Shown piece by piece: positions 25,600 through 37,827 of a DNA stretch of 64,000 nucleotides (its first letter is position 1; each line of letters begins with the position of its first letter). A program made the position numbers and the translations under genes. A model generated the notes under the pieces. The model made no database searches, was not told the origin of the DNA, and saw only the letters and a program-made list of their open reading frames with translations. Source of the stretch: Burhinus oedicnemus (lineage: Eukaryota; Chordata; Aves; Charadriiformes; Burhinidae); the NCBI GenBank assembly GCA_008921705.1, contig VFFE01009145.1:149934-213933 (forward strand), read 5' to 3'.

Positions 25600-26401
25600 T
25601 TGCAGGCTAGGCTAAGATGAAGTTCATGAAGTTCAATAAGGCCAAGTGCAAGGTCCTGCATGTGGGTCAGGGAAATCCTATGCACAAGTACAGGCTGAGT
25701 GGAGAATGGATTGAGAGCAGCCCTGAGGAGAGGGACTTGGGGGTGCTGGTGGATGAGAAGCTCAACATGAGCTGGCAATGTGCACTGGCATCCCAGAATG
25801 CCAACTGTGTCCTGGGCTGCATCAAAAGAAGCGTGGCCAGCAGGTCAAGGGGGATGATTCTGCCCCTCTGCTCTGCTCTTGTGAGACCCCACCTGGAGTA
25901 CTGCATCCAGCTCTGGAGCCCCCAACAAAAAGAAGGACATGGACCTGTTGGATTGGGTCCAGAGGAGGGCCACAAAGATGATCAGAGGGCTGGAGCGCCT
26001 CTGCTATGAGGGCAGGCTGAGAGAGCTGGGGTTGTTCAGCCTGCAGAAGAGAAGGTTCTGGGAAGACCTTCTAGCATCCTTCCAGTACTTAAAGGGGGCC
26101 TACAAGAAATCTGGAGAGGGACTTTTTGCAAGGGCATGTAGTGACAGGATGAGGGGTAATGGCTTCAAACTGGAAGAAGGTACATTTAGGTTAGATCTCA
26201 GGAAGACATTTTTCACTGTGAGGGTGGTGAGGCACTGGAACAGGTTGCCCAGGGAAGTTGTGGATTCCCCGTCCCTGAAAGTGTTCAAGGCCAGGTTGGA
26301 TGAGACTTTGAGCAATCTGGTCTAGTGGGAGGTGTCCCTGCCCATGGGAAGTTTATGATCCTTAAGGTCCCTTCCAACCTAGACCATTCTATGATTCTAT
26401 G
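25600..26401 (+). mobile_element. CR1 LINE fragment, 5'-truncated, 3' end intact
   Basis: The C-terminal part of the CR1 reverse-transcriptase ORF is recognisable, for example [55 protein letters not shown] and a terminal LSNLV. It is split into two frames at about 25,925-25,933 by an extra A in an A-run. Downstream come the CR1 3' tail and the terminal octamer repeat attctatgattctatga ending at about 26,401. The copy is dead and 5'-truncated, as is usual for CR1. Confidence 0.93.
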
Positions 26402-27590
26402 AAGATGAATGTCCTTCCATTTGCTGAAAGAAAAGAGCAAGTCTACATGAAGATACCCTGGCTTCATTGATACACTAAAATTTTTTTAAGCTGCTCTCAC
26501 TTGAATGTCTGTCTGTACCTCTAAATTGCTCCAGGGCGTACTTGAAAATCTTACATAATGAATGATCCTATTGACTTCAGTGTATAGGAATTTACCTATT
26601 TGTGTGCCATCTTTCTGTGATAATAGCCGTGCATTAGTACCTTTAAAACATGAAGTGAATAGAATGATTAGTAAGGAGCCAGGCTAGACAATAAAGAAAA
26701 AGCTCTGATATTCATTGTTCACAGATTGTTGAAACAGTTTGCCAGCAATCTGCATTTAGTTCAGTTGGCTGTGCATAGCAACAGACTCATAGCATCCTTT
26801 GCAGAATCTCCCTTGAGAAGTTTATAACATAAAAGTACTGTTTGAAACTGTTAACATATATATCATTGATTTAGTGCCTCTTAAATTAATCTAGGTGCAA
26901 TTTTCTGTTTGATTTGAAGGTGCAAGGAAAACAAAAGGAAAAAAAATTATTCAATTCCCCTTTAAAGTTAAATATAAATAAATAAATAACTTATAAAATA
27001 TAGATGTTCAGACGCTATTAAAATTTCAGAAAAAAAATCAGTAGGGTCAATTTAGTAGAACTGCCCTTAAGTGTGTTATCATGTTATTACTATTCATGCT
27101 CTACAACGTATCCTGCAAAACAGGTACAAATATGACCAATTTGCTTTTGTTGGACTTCTGAAATGGAATCAGCTAGATACACAAACAACTTTTAACTGAA
27201 AGCAGATGTAATAACCTCATGAAAAGGTAGCTTTACCCACAGTTAGATACCTTGCAGTTACTCTTGTCCTTATTGGCTTTTGTTACATGTATCAGTGAAG
27301 AATTAGTAACTCAATTTTAGTTTTATTTTTTGTTACTATTACAGGTGTATTATTAGTAGTAAGTGTGAGAGCACTGGCAGAAATGGTCCATAACTTTAAA
27401 GATCACATAGTCTAAATTGTAAATAGATATTAGCATCTATGTTTTAGAGATTGAAAGTCCAGTAACTTACATAAGGCTTATAGATAATTCTATGGGTGTA
27501 GTGGAAGTTGAATTTAAATAGCTTAAATCTCTGTCTGCTTCTATGAGCCACATGCAACTTATCCTTAAACATAGTCATTTGCAGTATAGT
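26402..27590. other. Intergenic DNA between two CR1 copies
   Basis: AT-rich unique sequence, including a short (ATAA)n stretch near 26,970-26,990. No gene, RNA or further repeat was recognised. Confidence 0.65.
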
Positions 27591-28073
27591 ATCATAGAAT
27601 CATAGAATCATTTATGCTGGAAAAGACCCTCGAATCCAACTGTTAACCTTACACTGCCAAGTCCACCACTAAACCATGTCCCCAAGTGCCACATCTACAC
27701 AACTTTTAAATTCCTTCAGGGATGGTGACTCAACCGCTTCCCTGGCCAGCCTGTTCTGATGCTTGATAACCCCTTCAGTGAAGAGTTTTTTCCTAATATC
27801 CAATGTAAATTTCCCCTGGCACAACTTGAGGCCAACTCCTCTTGTCCTATCACCTGTTACTTGGGAGAAGAGATCAACCCTCACCTCGCTGCAACCTCCT
27901 TTCAGGTAGTTGTAGAGAGGTATAAGTCTCCCCTGAGCCTCCTTTTCTCCAGGCTAAACAACCCCAGTTCCCTCAGCCACTCCTCGTAAGACTTTTGCTC
28001 TAGACCCCTCACCAGCTTCATTGCCCTTCTCCAGATGTGCCCCAGCTCCTCAGTGTTTATCTTGTAGCAAGGG
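27591..28073 (-). mobile_element. CR1 LINE fragment on the minus strand, older subfamily
   Basis: On the plus strand the piece begins atcatagaatcatagaat, the reverse complement of the CR1 3' terminal octamers, so its 3' end is at 27,591. The minus strand encodes a decayed CR1 C-terminus ([20 protein letters not shown], then ESPSLKEF and a final ALGDMV). Sequence is more diverged than the copies at 25.6 and 32.9 kb. The 5' truncation point at about 28,071-28,075 directly abuts U2 snRNA-like sequence. Confidence 0.9.
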
Positions 28074-28107
28074 GCTTCTCAGACTTTTGGATAAGATCAA
28101 GTGTAGT
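28074..28107 (+). pseudogene. U2 snRNA 5'-end fragment abutting a CR1 element
   Basis: The 34 bases from gcttctcag to caagtgtagt match the 5' region of U2 snRNA (from about nucleotide 4 to 37) with three visible substitutions. They include the strongly conserved core taagatcaagtgtagt. Similarity stops after this, in a gtagt-repeat. It is far too short to be a functional U2 gene. It lies in the opposite orientation to the adjoining CR1, with ggggc shared at the junction. Confidence 0.75.
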
Positions 28108-28837
28108 GTAGTGTATACGTTATGCATGCATATCATCAAATTCCTAAAGTCCTGCTAACTTTGAGAGAGAGTCAAAATGCTGGAAAGCAAGCAATGTCTG
28201 TGGTGTGGAACTAAGTCTTACACAGAAAATATATGCAGTCAAGTGCAGAGAGATTTTAAGGTGATAAAGACTCTCAGCAAATACACTGAATTTGCTCTGA
28301 ATTTAGAACTTAAAATAGACTCTGATATATGAAGCTTACTTGGAAATGTTCAGGTTGTGGCTTACGGTTTCTTTGCAAATGAAGCACTTCTTTTTTGCTA
28401 GTGTGACTTTTTAGCTGAAAGTGTTCTGAGACTGACCATCCTTTGTTCTCTTCTTTTTTTCATGCTGTGTAGTTTCCCTATAATATTTCTATTTATCTAT
28501 TTTAGAAAGATATATTTGTTTATCAAGAATGAATTTGAGGAACTGTTTCATTGCCTTTTCCCTCTGTTGCTTTAAAAATAGAAATCATATTTTCAGGCAT
28601 TTTGCAAAGGAATCTATCAAAATTTCTTAAAGTCACAAATAAGAGAAAGTAGTCAGAATATAACACTTCAAAATGTCTTCTTATACCAACAAAAAGAAGC
28701 ATAAGAATTTAACTTTATTTTCTTTAGAGCAACTTTATTGATATAATTGTATCGTTTATGTTGAAATTACACCCATTATTATTTAAAATAAAATAACATT
28801 ACCTCATCAAAACAAATACATATAGTTTACAATTATC

Positions 28838-28857
28838 ATTATTATTATTATTATTAT
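28838..28857. repeat. (ATT)n microsatellite
   Basis: About seven uninterrupted ATT units, preceded by an imperfect unit. Confidence 0.9.
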
Positions 28858-29451
28858 GGATAGCTCCTAACTGGAATTCTGTGGTAAACCAAGTATTCTG
28901 CAATATCTCTTGCATCCTTTGTGATTTCAGCTGTGACAAGAGTGGCCAACAACTTAATAGGTTTCTTGCTCTAAGGCAAAATCTGTTCATAGAACTTAAA
29001 GCACTGCCAAACACATCAAGAAAACTTAATTTAGCAATATTTTATCATATTTTATTCTCACAGATCTTATCTATGAGTGAAGGTTGAATACTCTGCTTTC
29101 ATTTTGATAGAAAAATGCACTCATCTAAGTAAGTTCATCTGTAAATTAGCTTACCTATGCCCCTCCAAAATTTGCAGGCACACAGATTTCTAATAGGGCT
29201 ACTCCTTTCCTCTTTCAGCAAAGTTTAAATTTGGTTAATTGGCCAGAGAGTATTGAATTTAAATAAACAGGAGTTAAACTATTTTAAATGTCTTCAGCAT
29301 GTGGCCTGTACTGGGTACATCTCTTTTGACTTTGAGTTACAAGTGTACTTCTCCGAAAAGAAATCCTCAGTGATACCTCAAATCTATCTCATTGTAATCC
29401 TGTTAAATAGAAACATTTCCTGGGTGATGGACATTCTAGAGATCCTGCAGA

Positions 29452-29480
29452 ATGTGCTAATGCATCTTACATTAGCACAT
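29452..29480. repeat. 11-bp perfect hairpin
   Basis: The arms atgtgctaatg (29,452-29,462) and cattagcacat (29,470-29,480) are exact reverse complements around a 7-base loop, catctta. No U-run or Pol III promoter is seen, and the stem is too short for a microRNA precursor. Confidence 0.7.
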
Positions 29481-32400
29481 CACATTAAACATTACTTCTG
29501 GACTCTAGAGTACTCCTCATGTTTTGCACTCACTACCAACAGAGAACATATGTTAGTTTGACAATGACAGACCATTCAATTCCTAGTGCAAAATGATTGT
29601 AAAAGTGGCCTAAGATCTTTACCCAGGAGATTAGTATATCAAAAATACATGCTTTTCGTATCAAAATGAGAACTCTGACTCTCAGACCATGAATATCAAG
29701 GCACAACATGACTTCTCATCCTGCTCTTACATTGTCATCTTGTTAGGATGAAGTGATCTATCTATGAGTGTTCTTTGGTGTCCTGACACCAACACAAAAG
29801 CTGTCTCAAGAAGAAAAAAAAGTAATTTTAATCAATACATAATAATATATAACAGGCTTTCCAAATAGCTACTTTTCTTGTCTGAATGTATATAGAATCA
29901 CATTTTACTGGGGTATGTGTTTCTAACTGAGGTCAGTATCTGCTGGCACTGGGAAAACATGGTGATAGTAGCTCATATTATGCAGTGATGGAAGAAGTAG
30001 TCAATACAGGGTAGACCATAGCCTAGAGTTTTTCATTGGTTGCATTTTAGTATTGCCAAAATATACACTGTAAATAGTTTATTTTTATTGTGCTGACAGG
30101 GCGTACTGCAAGCTGTGGAGTGATATCTTTCTTCATCAGAAGACTTAGCAGAATTTTTTGTGCTATGTCTTTCCCTGTTGCCAGCAGAGCGGAGCAAAAG
30201 GGGCATAGCTGGAGGAGAAGATATGTGCCAGAATGTCCATGCAATCTGATGACCCTCAGGAGTCACCTTTGCTGTGCAGCCACAAATATAAACTAGAGCA
30301 AGCATATTGCTTCTTCCTAGGGCATGGATAATATCCTGGAAATCTCTTACTTGTGAGCACCCTGCAGACTCAGAAATGAGAGGCATTTAAAAAATAACCC
30401 TTAAAGTTACTTTTAATCTCATGACATATGAGGTAATCACACAACTTCATGACTTTGGCTGATGCTCTTAAAAGATCGGAAATGCCCAGGTGTGGGATCT
30501 AGTCATGTAACAGAAAAAGTAATTTTCTGGAATATAAGAAACATAATGTTTCAGCTCATCAGGCCATAAGTACTTGACACAGCAGAACTCAAAAGCAGAC
30601 AAATAAATTGGCAGAACGAACTTCCGCACAGCTTCTAGTGCTGCTTTGGATTGATAGCTGTGGCTAGAGCCAGCACAAAGGCTAGGCACTGATTAAGGTA
30701 CTGACCAAAATAAATGCTGTTATGTGGCTTCATTCAGGTCTCTTCAGGAGGGTATAGACTCCACTCCCTTAATTTCCCATGTTGGTGAAAGATACCATTG
30801 TAGGTCCTTAATGCATTAGTTCTGAACTCGTAAATATGCCAATGTACATACAAGGTATGGCATGTACAAGGCCAAGTTCAGGACTTAGGCTGACAGTGGA
30901 GATGAAAGGTGGGAAGTATGGTGTGAATTAAAAGGCAGGGGCAGCTTGAGATGAACAACAGGAAGAAAAAATGATGAGATATGAATACTTTGTAGAGGAC
31001 TTGAGATTCCAGCCGTCTGCAAGGCGGCAAAAATGTGGCATGTTAACAGACATCTGCTGTAATGCTTGTAATGATACCACTTCTCTAAGCTAGCTGCTGT
31101 GCAATGTGGCTATCATTTCAGGTTTCTGTGAAGGAGAATAGCATGATTGGTTTTGTAAAAAAGCCTAATTTTATTTTATAATTAAGCACGTTTTACAAAA
31201 ATGAAAATGAATAGCATCATATGTTGTTTATTTAATGACAAATTCCATCTCAGAATGTAATCTCTTGAAAGTTAGTTTTGGTTTTAATTTATTTTTTTTT
31301 TAATTCACAGAATTCCATTAGAAGTAGGTGAATAAAATATGCACCTCCATAAACTACTAGAAATAATATGGAAGAGCAAGGGAGATGAGAGCTTTGCTAA
31401 TTCCAAGCAATTCAAACGAAATACTTTAAAACTAGGATGTCATTTGCAAAATCTCTAGATCTCCTGCATCAGTATTATGAAACTAGATTGTAGCAAAATA
31501 ATTTTATGTAGCAAACTCCTACTATGTCTCATCACTGGTATTAATTTTCAGTTTTGTCATCTAACTTCTATGAATTGGTTTTTTTTTATTTATTTTCTAT
31601 GCATAAACACTGAGCAGCTATATATATGTATCCTCAAAAAATAGAAGCACCTTCTCATTTTAGGAGGGGCTCCAAAAGCAGGCAGCATCTGACTCTCCAC
31701 CACTGTACATTAGCATAGCATCACTGAAGATAATGAAGCTGAGGAGAGCTGCAACAGCTGAGAGTAGGTAGCCGCCTATCTGCAGAAGAAATGTCAGTGT
31801 GGGACAGAGACTTCCTCTTGATGACAGGATGGCATAACATCTGGGAGGTGAGCCAGAAGATAGCTGCTGTAAAACTCAGCCTGTGCAATGCACTATGTGC
31901 CCCCCTCAAGCCCCCCTCCTTCTTTCCTTCTCTAGCTGAAAAAGGAGTGCTGTCCACAGCCCCATTAAGACCGGGAAAAGTAAGCTCTTTAAAGACTTAA
32001 CCTCTTTTGTTTTATGAGTTTTGGCATCTGTTCATTTAGATAAATAAATAAAAGCTCTCATTGCTGTTGTGTAATCAGCCTGCAATCAGAAACACAAAAG
32101 GAAAATACTGACTGGCACTTGAACTACATACTACATTGTTCTCTTACAAGGCAGTATGGCAGTTCTGTTTTGACAATAAATAAAGAAGGATATTGGACCT
32201 TTATCTAAAAGCTGTGCAAGAAGTAGGTGGGTGCCTATTTCTGTGCTTTGAGTACTTGAATAATGAAAAATGTTTGATAACAAAATAGATCACAGAGGTC
32301 TAAAAGACTGAAAGACAGACCAAGTGGTTGCTAAGCTTTAGATTTAAATCTCTCTATGAAGACCTGACTGGAATAATAATGACAAAGGTCTTTTTCTTAG

Positions 32401-32867
32401 CATGCCTGATATGGTTTTGTGAGCAATCAGGTATCTTAGTCTGTGTCCATATCTATGTGCTGAACCACCTGGTAGCATACTTGTGGAGCTGGTTTCTGTT
32501 CAGGGCACTTTTGCATGAGCTCTGAATCTACAGATCCAGATTTATCTCATGGCTACAAACCCTGTAACTTGGTACGTGTCCCAGATCTGATAATGTAGTA
32601 ATATCCTGAAGAGACTTGCCAACAGTGGAGGTATTTGGTTTACAGAGCGCAATAACAAAGGATGTTACCTGTACTGCTTTCAAATGGTGAAACCATAAAA
32701 CTCCAACAGTTTCAGCTCAGTTTTGTTTACAGACTATGAATTTAAGCTCAGAATTAAAAATAATATCCTTTAATTTGAAACACATGCAAGTGAAATTGAA
32801 GTAAAGATTTAAATTGGACATCATTGAAGATGATTGTCACTCCAAATGTTAGAAAGTAAAGGCAAGG

Positions 32868-34580
32868 TAGTTTGACAAGGCTGAGGTTCTGAACAATTTT
32901 TTTGCCTTGGTCTTTACTGCCAGCCTCTCTCCTCATGCCTCCCAGGTTGAAGGACCACAAGACGGGGACCTGTGGGACAAAGTCCCACCCACTATAAGTG
33001 AAGACAAGGTTCGTGACCACCTGACGAACCTGAATATACACAAGTCTATGGGACCTGATCAGATGCACCCCAGAGTCCTGAGGGAACTGGCTCATGTAGT
33101 TGCCAAGCCGCTCTCCATGATATTTGAAAAGTCATGGCAGTCAGGTGAAGTCCCTGGGGACTGGAAAAAGGGAACCATCGCACCCATTTTTAAAAAGGGT
33201 AGAAAGGAGGACCCTGGGAACTACCGACCTGTCAGCCTCACCTCTGTGCCTGGGAAGATCATGGAACAGATCCTCCTAGAAGCTATGCTAAGGCACATGG
33301 AAGACAAGGAGGTGATTTGAAACAGCCAGCATGGCTTCACCAGGGGCAAGTCCTGCCTGACCAACCTCGTGGCTTTCTATGATGGAGTGACTGCATCAGT
33401 GGACAAGGGAAGAGCTACAGATGTCATCTCTCTGGTTTTCCGCAAGGCCTTTGACATGGTCCCCCACAACATCCTTCTCTCTAAGTTGGAGAGATACAGA
33501 TTTGACGGGTGGACTGTTTGGTGGATAAGGAACTGGCTGGTTGGTCGCATCCAGAGGGTGGTGGTCAATGGCTCAGTGTCCAGATGGAGAGGGGTCACAA
33601 GTGGCATCCCTCAGGGATCCATACGGGGATCGGTGCTGTTCAACGTCTTCATCAGTGACAGCCAGTGGGATCAAGTGCACCCTCAGCAAGTTTGCCAGTG
33701 TCACCAAGCTGAGCGGTGCGGTTGACATGCCAGAGGGACAGGATGTCATCCAGAGGGACCTTTATGAACTGGAGAGGTGGGCCCGACCAAGCCTTATGAA
33801 GTTCAACACGGCCAAGTGCAAGGTCCTACACTTGGATCGGGACAATCCTCGCTATCAATACAGGCTGGGGGATGATGTGATACAGAGCAGTCCTGCAGAA
33901 AAGGACTTGAGAGTACTCATGGATGAAAAGCTGGACATGAGCCAACAATGTGTGCTTGCAGCACAGAAGGCCAATCGCATCCTGGGCTGCAGCAAAAGAA
34001 CCATGGCCAGCAGATCCAGAGAGGTGATTGCCCCCCCATACTCTGCTCTCATGAGACCCCACCTGGAGTACTGCCTCCAGCTCTGGAGCCCTCAGCACAA
34101 GAAGGACATCGACCTGTTGGAGAGGGTCCAGAGGAGGGCCACAAAGATGATCAGAGGGCTGGAGCACCTCTGCTGTGAGGACAGGCTGAGAGAGCTGGAG
34201 TTGTTCAGCCTGGAGAAGAGAAGGCTCCGGGGAGACCTTGTAGCGGCCTTCCAGTACCTGAAGGGGGCCTACAGGAAAGCTGGGGAGGGGCTGTTTGCAA
34301 GGGCATGTAGCGATAGAACAAGGGGCAATGGTTTTAAACTAGAGCAGGGTAGGTTTAGGTTAGACATTAGGATGAAGTTCTTTACAATGAGGGTGGTGAA
34401 ACCCTGGAACAGGTTGCCCAGAGAGGAGGTAGAGGCCCCATCCCTGGAGACATTCAAGGCCAGGCTTGATGAGTCTCTGAGCAACCTGATCTAGTTAAAG
34501 ATGTCCCTGCTTACTGCAGAGGGGTTGGACTAAATGACCTTTAAATGTCCCTTCCAACCCAACACATTCTATGATTCTAA
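32868..34580 (+). mobile_element. CR1 LINE, about 1.7 kb, 5'-truncated, with intact 3' end
   Basis: This is the longest CR1 copy in the window. From 32,907 it encodes CR1 reverse-transcriptase sequence ([37 protein letters not shown]). That frame ends at an in-frame TGA at 33,318-33,320, then resumes ([20 protein letters not shown]). A frame change near 33,640-33,700 leads to an open C-terminal section that ends LSNLI at 34,494. The FADD-type active-site region is degraded to FASV. The 3' tail ends with attctatgattctaa at about 34,580. It is non-functional. Confidence 0.95.
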
Positions 34581-37171
34581 GTAGCAGCAGTTTGTTGTTA
34601 CTCATTGCTTCATTTCCTTCTTTCTTTTAAAGAGCGTGGCAGTCCTTGGGTGTCTTTTCTGCTGCACGAATGCGCAACGATGCTTGTGTTTCAGTACTGG
34701 CCAGCTGAACCGAAGATCTAGTTATATAAGATCAGCAAGGAGATTAGGATTTATTTAGAAAACATCATATAAAGACCAGCCAAGTAAATCAAACATACAA
34801 AAATAAAGTGAAAAAAAAAATCCTGAACTGAATTTGCAATGATATTTCAAGCCAGATAAAAGAAGGGAGTAATTAGCCTAACCTTTGGGCAGAACTGCAA
34901 AGCATATACTTGCATAAAACAGCATTCCTCTTGCCTACATGGGAAAGATTTACTCCTTAGCGAGGGCTGAGATGTTCTCCAAGAGGCACCCTTTCTATAT
35001 TCTCTTGAATCTATATCCATAGAATGTCAGCCATAATGCTTTATTGGTTTCCTGTCACAGGCTTTATTTATGATAGGGTCACCTGATAAAGAGGATTCTG
35101 AGTTGCATCATCCAAGATAAAGGTCCTAAGTGAAATTTCCTTATTCTTAGCAAGTTTTCTGTAGCAGGTGTTACAGAAATTGCAATGCAACAGAATTACA
35201 AGTGATCTGCTTCTCTGCCCAAATTTGATACTGGCTTATTAGAACTCAGTCCTCAGAGACTCAATTAATAAGTGATTTTTAAAGTCAGTAGAGTTTCGCT
35301 TTGGCTCTTAAAGCTGATGTATGCCTGTTTTAATGTGTATAAGCCAGCTTATAGCTCTTTTGCCTCCAGCCTTCTGAAGCTAAAGTTGTGACAGCAGCAA
35401 GAGGAGTGGGTATGAGAAAAGCACTCTTAAGGTCCCTACAGTTAAATTTTTCTATCCCATTTGATAAACAGAGCAGAGATTACAGGTCTGAGGGACGTGG
35501 ATCTTAGCCCATTTTTCCTCAAGCACATACCCTAACACAGATGAATTACGGTTGGACATTTTGGAGCCCTACTGGCATGTCTCCTCCAAATTAATAACAT
35601 GGAGAAGGGAAAAAAATAAGAAAATGAGGAATTAAGGAGAAATGCCTGAATTTCTATCAGTGATTTCTCCTTCGGAATGAAATTAGCCCATCGGGACATG
35701 AGTTAGGGAGAAATAAGATTTCAAGTATTATAAAGATATGAGCTTGTTTAAACACCTAACACAACTTGGTGAAGACAAATTAAGTTTTGCACTGAATACA
35801 AAGAAACGAAGGGTCAGAGCAAATGACCATTCAACTCAGTGTGCTGTTTCCAGTAGTTGCCATATGTGAACACTTAGGGAAGAGTAAGAGCAGGGTAAAA
35901 ATAGGTTTCTTTCTCTGATCGCTTTCCCAGCCTCAGGACTGAGCTAGATGTATTTAGCAAATCTAAATAGATTTCTTTTCCATTATTTTTTTTCAGCCTT
36001 CCCTTGAGCCCATGTAAAATTTAGAATCTATTATGTCCTCTGGCAAGGAGTTCAACAAGGCTGTTATTCCTTACTTTAAGTGCCATCTTTTAGTGTTTGT
36101 TTCCGCCCTGGTTCCTGTCATCTCTTTTCCAAGCTGAAAAGTCCTTGTTTACTCCGTCATTCTTTTCCTGAAAGCATTCCACTCCTGTAATCATCTTTGC
36201 TTCCTTTATCTGATGTTTTGTTATTATCTTTCCTAAGGGGGCAAGAGCTGCACATAATGTTGAAGATATAGGGAAAGACAAATTTATATGGTAACGTTAT
36301 GACTCCAAGTTAGTTTGCCTTTGGTGGTAGAAGGGGAAGTTGCCTAATCACATTTTAGAGATATTTGCCTTTTACTGCAACTGTAACTAGTTCTGTTTTG
36401 TACTCTGGTTCTCAGAGAGAGATTTTGAAGTTTGCATGTTAAGCACAGAAGTGTTATAAATAAATTATAACCATATTAACTGCGTGTTAACAAGTCATAG
36501 CAAAAAAACTTCAGACACTGCTCTACAAAGCAAGGCCTCTGTTTACAAAGAAGAGTGGCCAAATAAACACTCCAGTGATGTTTAAGTAACATCAAGTTTA
36601 TTTTTTCCTTAGAATCAAAACTTGCTACTAGTTTTCAGTTTTGTCACAGAGAAGAATAGATGAATTTTCAGGACGAAACAGTGAATGAAAAGCTAATAAG
36701 CTGATACAAATACTAATGGAACAGCCTATCTTTGTTCTGAAAGTTAATGCAACTTAGGCTTCAAAGTCAATTGTATACTTCTGAAATTTTTACCCAGTTG
36801 TAAATCTGCACAAGGTGTTGCTTGTTGCTTCTGAAAGTAGAATCACCCCTGGATTTTGCATGGCATTGCACAAAGAAAGAAATGGTACGAGAACATTTAA
36901 TTAACTCTAAATGTTCAAGAGCTGTTATCTTGCTTCAGGAATACATGAAATATAGTGTACTGCAGAGCTTTGCACTCCCTGTCTCTCTTTTTCTCTCTTT
37001 ATAGAGAAGTTTCTCACAAGTATATAGGTAAAATATACCCAAAGTTAAAATACCTTGTCTATACAAACATGTCTTTCTCTGAATACTCTTTGTGAAGGAA
37101 CATTTTCTGCTTAGAATACAGTGCTGGAGATCTCAGTGCTGTTTCCTGCGTGGCCATCTCATGTAATCTTC
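34581..37171. other. Intergenic DNA, no gene recognised
   Basis: AT-rich unique sequence between a CR1 and the LTR. A strong pyrimidine tract followed by AG occurs near 36,980-37,003, but no adjacent coding frame supports an exon. Confidence 0.6.
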
Positions 37172-37822
37172 TGTTATGGTTTGAGAAACCCACAACAATT
37201 TATTGTCGTTTAGACAGTTATTCTATTACCTGATGACCCCTCCCCACCCAGGAAGGGGGAATCAGGAAGAAAACCAGGAAACCCAGGGGTTCAAATATAA
37301 ACAGATTTAATAGAATAAGACTAAATAATTAACAGTAATAACACTAAAGAACCAATAGTGATCCTGATACCAATCTATAGATATATAAGGATTATAATCA
37401 GTCAACTATATCAGTAGGAAGCTGTGCACTCCCAGCAGTGGACACTGAATGTTGGACACTGCGAGCGCTACGGCTTCAGGAGGAAGGGAAGGGCTCAGGG
37501 CTCCGGCACCGGGGCAAGGAGTTCTCTGGATCGCCGCCATGAAGGGAGAGCCTTCCTCCTCAGCAAACTTTCTAATTTATATTGAATGTGATGTTCATGG
37601 TATGAAATAATCCTGTTGGCCAGCTTGGGTCAAGTGCCGGGGTCTCACTCCTCCTGATCCTTTCACCTGGCTAGCCTGAAAACACTGAGACCTTGACACC
37701 CACACACCATAGCTGGCTATAAAGTAAATATTTTCACAAATTCAGACACCAGAGCCTTCTAAAAGTACAATTTTCCCAAGCATTAGAAAAGAAATTAGTC
37801 CTGTGTCGCTCAAACCAGGATA
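37172..37822 (-). mobile_element. Solo LTR of an avian endogenous retrovirus (ERVL-like)
   Basis: The element runs from TGTTATGGTTTGAG at 37,172 to ctcaaaccaggata at 37,809-37,822. The ends are imperfect inverted copies of each other; the terminal CA appears mutated to TA. It is flanked by a 5-bp direct duplication, tcttc, at 37,167-37,171 and 37,823-37,827. Five bases is typical of ERVL-type insertions. On the minus strand, a TATA-like aatataaat precedes a GC-rich section, and AATAAA lies about 30 bases before the 3' end, giving the orientation. Layout resembles the abundant avian ERVL LTRs I know. No internal viral genes are present. Confidence 0.75.
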
Positions 37823-37827
37823 TCTTC

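Larger units (their letters stand above)
28108..32867. other. Intergenic DNA, no gene recognised
   Basis: AT-rich unique sequence. Contents noted are an (ATT)n microsatellite at 28,838, an 11-bp perfect hairpin at 29,452 and scattered short open frames without family resemblance. The longest is a 117-codon minus-strand frame at 30,033-30,386 that I could not identify. Confidence 0.6.

Noticed and set aside
30033..30386. 117-codon minus-strand open frame
   Set aside because: No recognisable family, no supporting splice or promoter signals, and two overlapping frames in the same place. Treated as chance.
33541..34494. 317-codon open frame as a possible host gene
   Set aside because: It is the C-terminal part of a CR1 reverse-transcriptase ORF in a dead LINE copy.
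36980..37003. Strong pyrimidine tract plus AG as a splice acceptor
   Set aside because: No coding frame, donor or downstream exon accompanies it, and it lies just upstream of an LTR.
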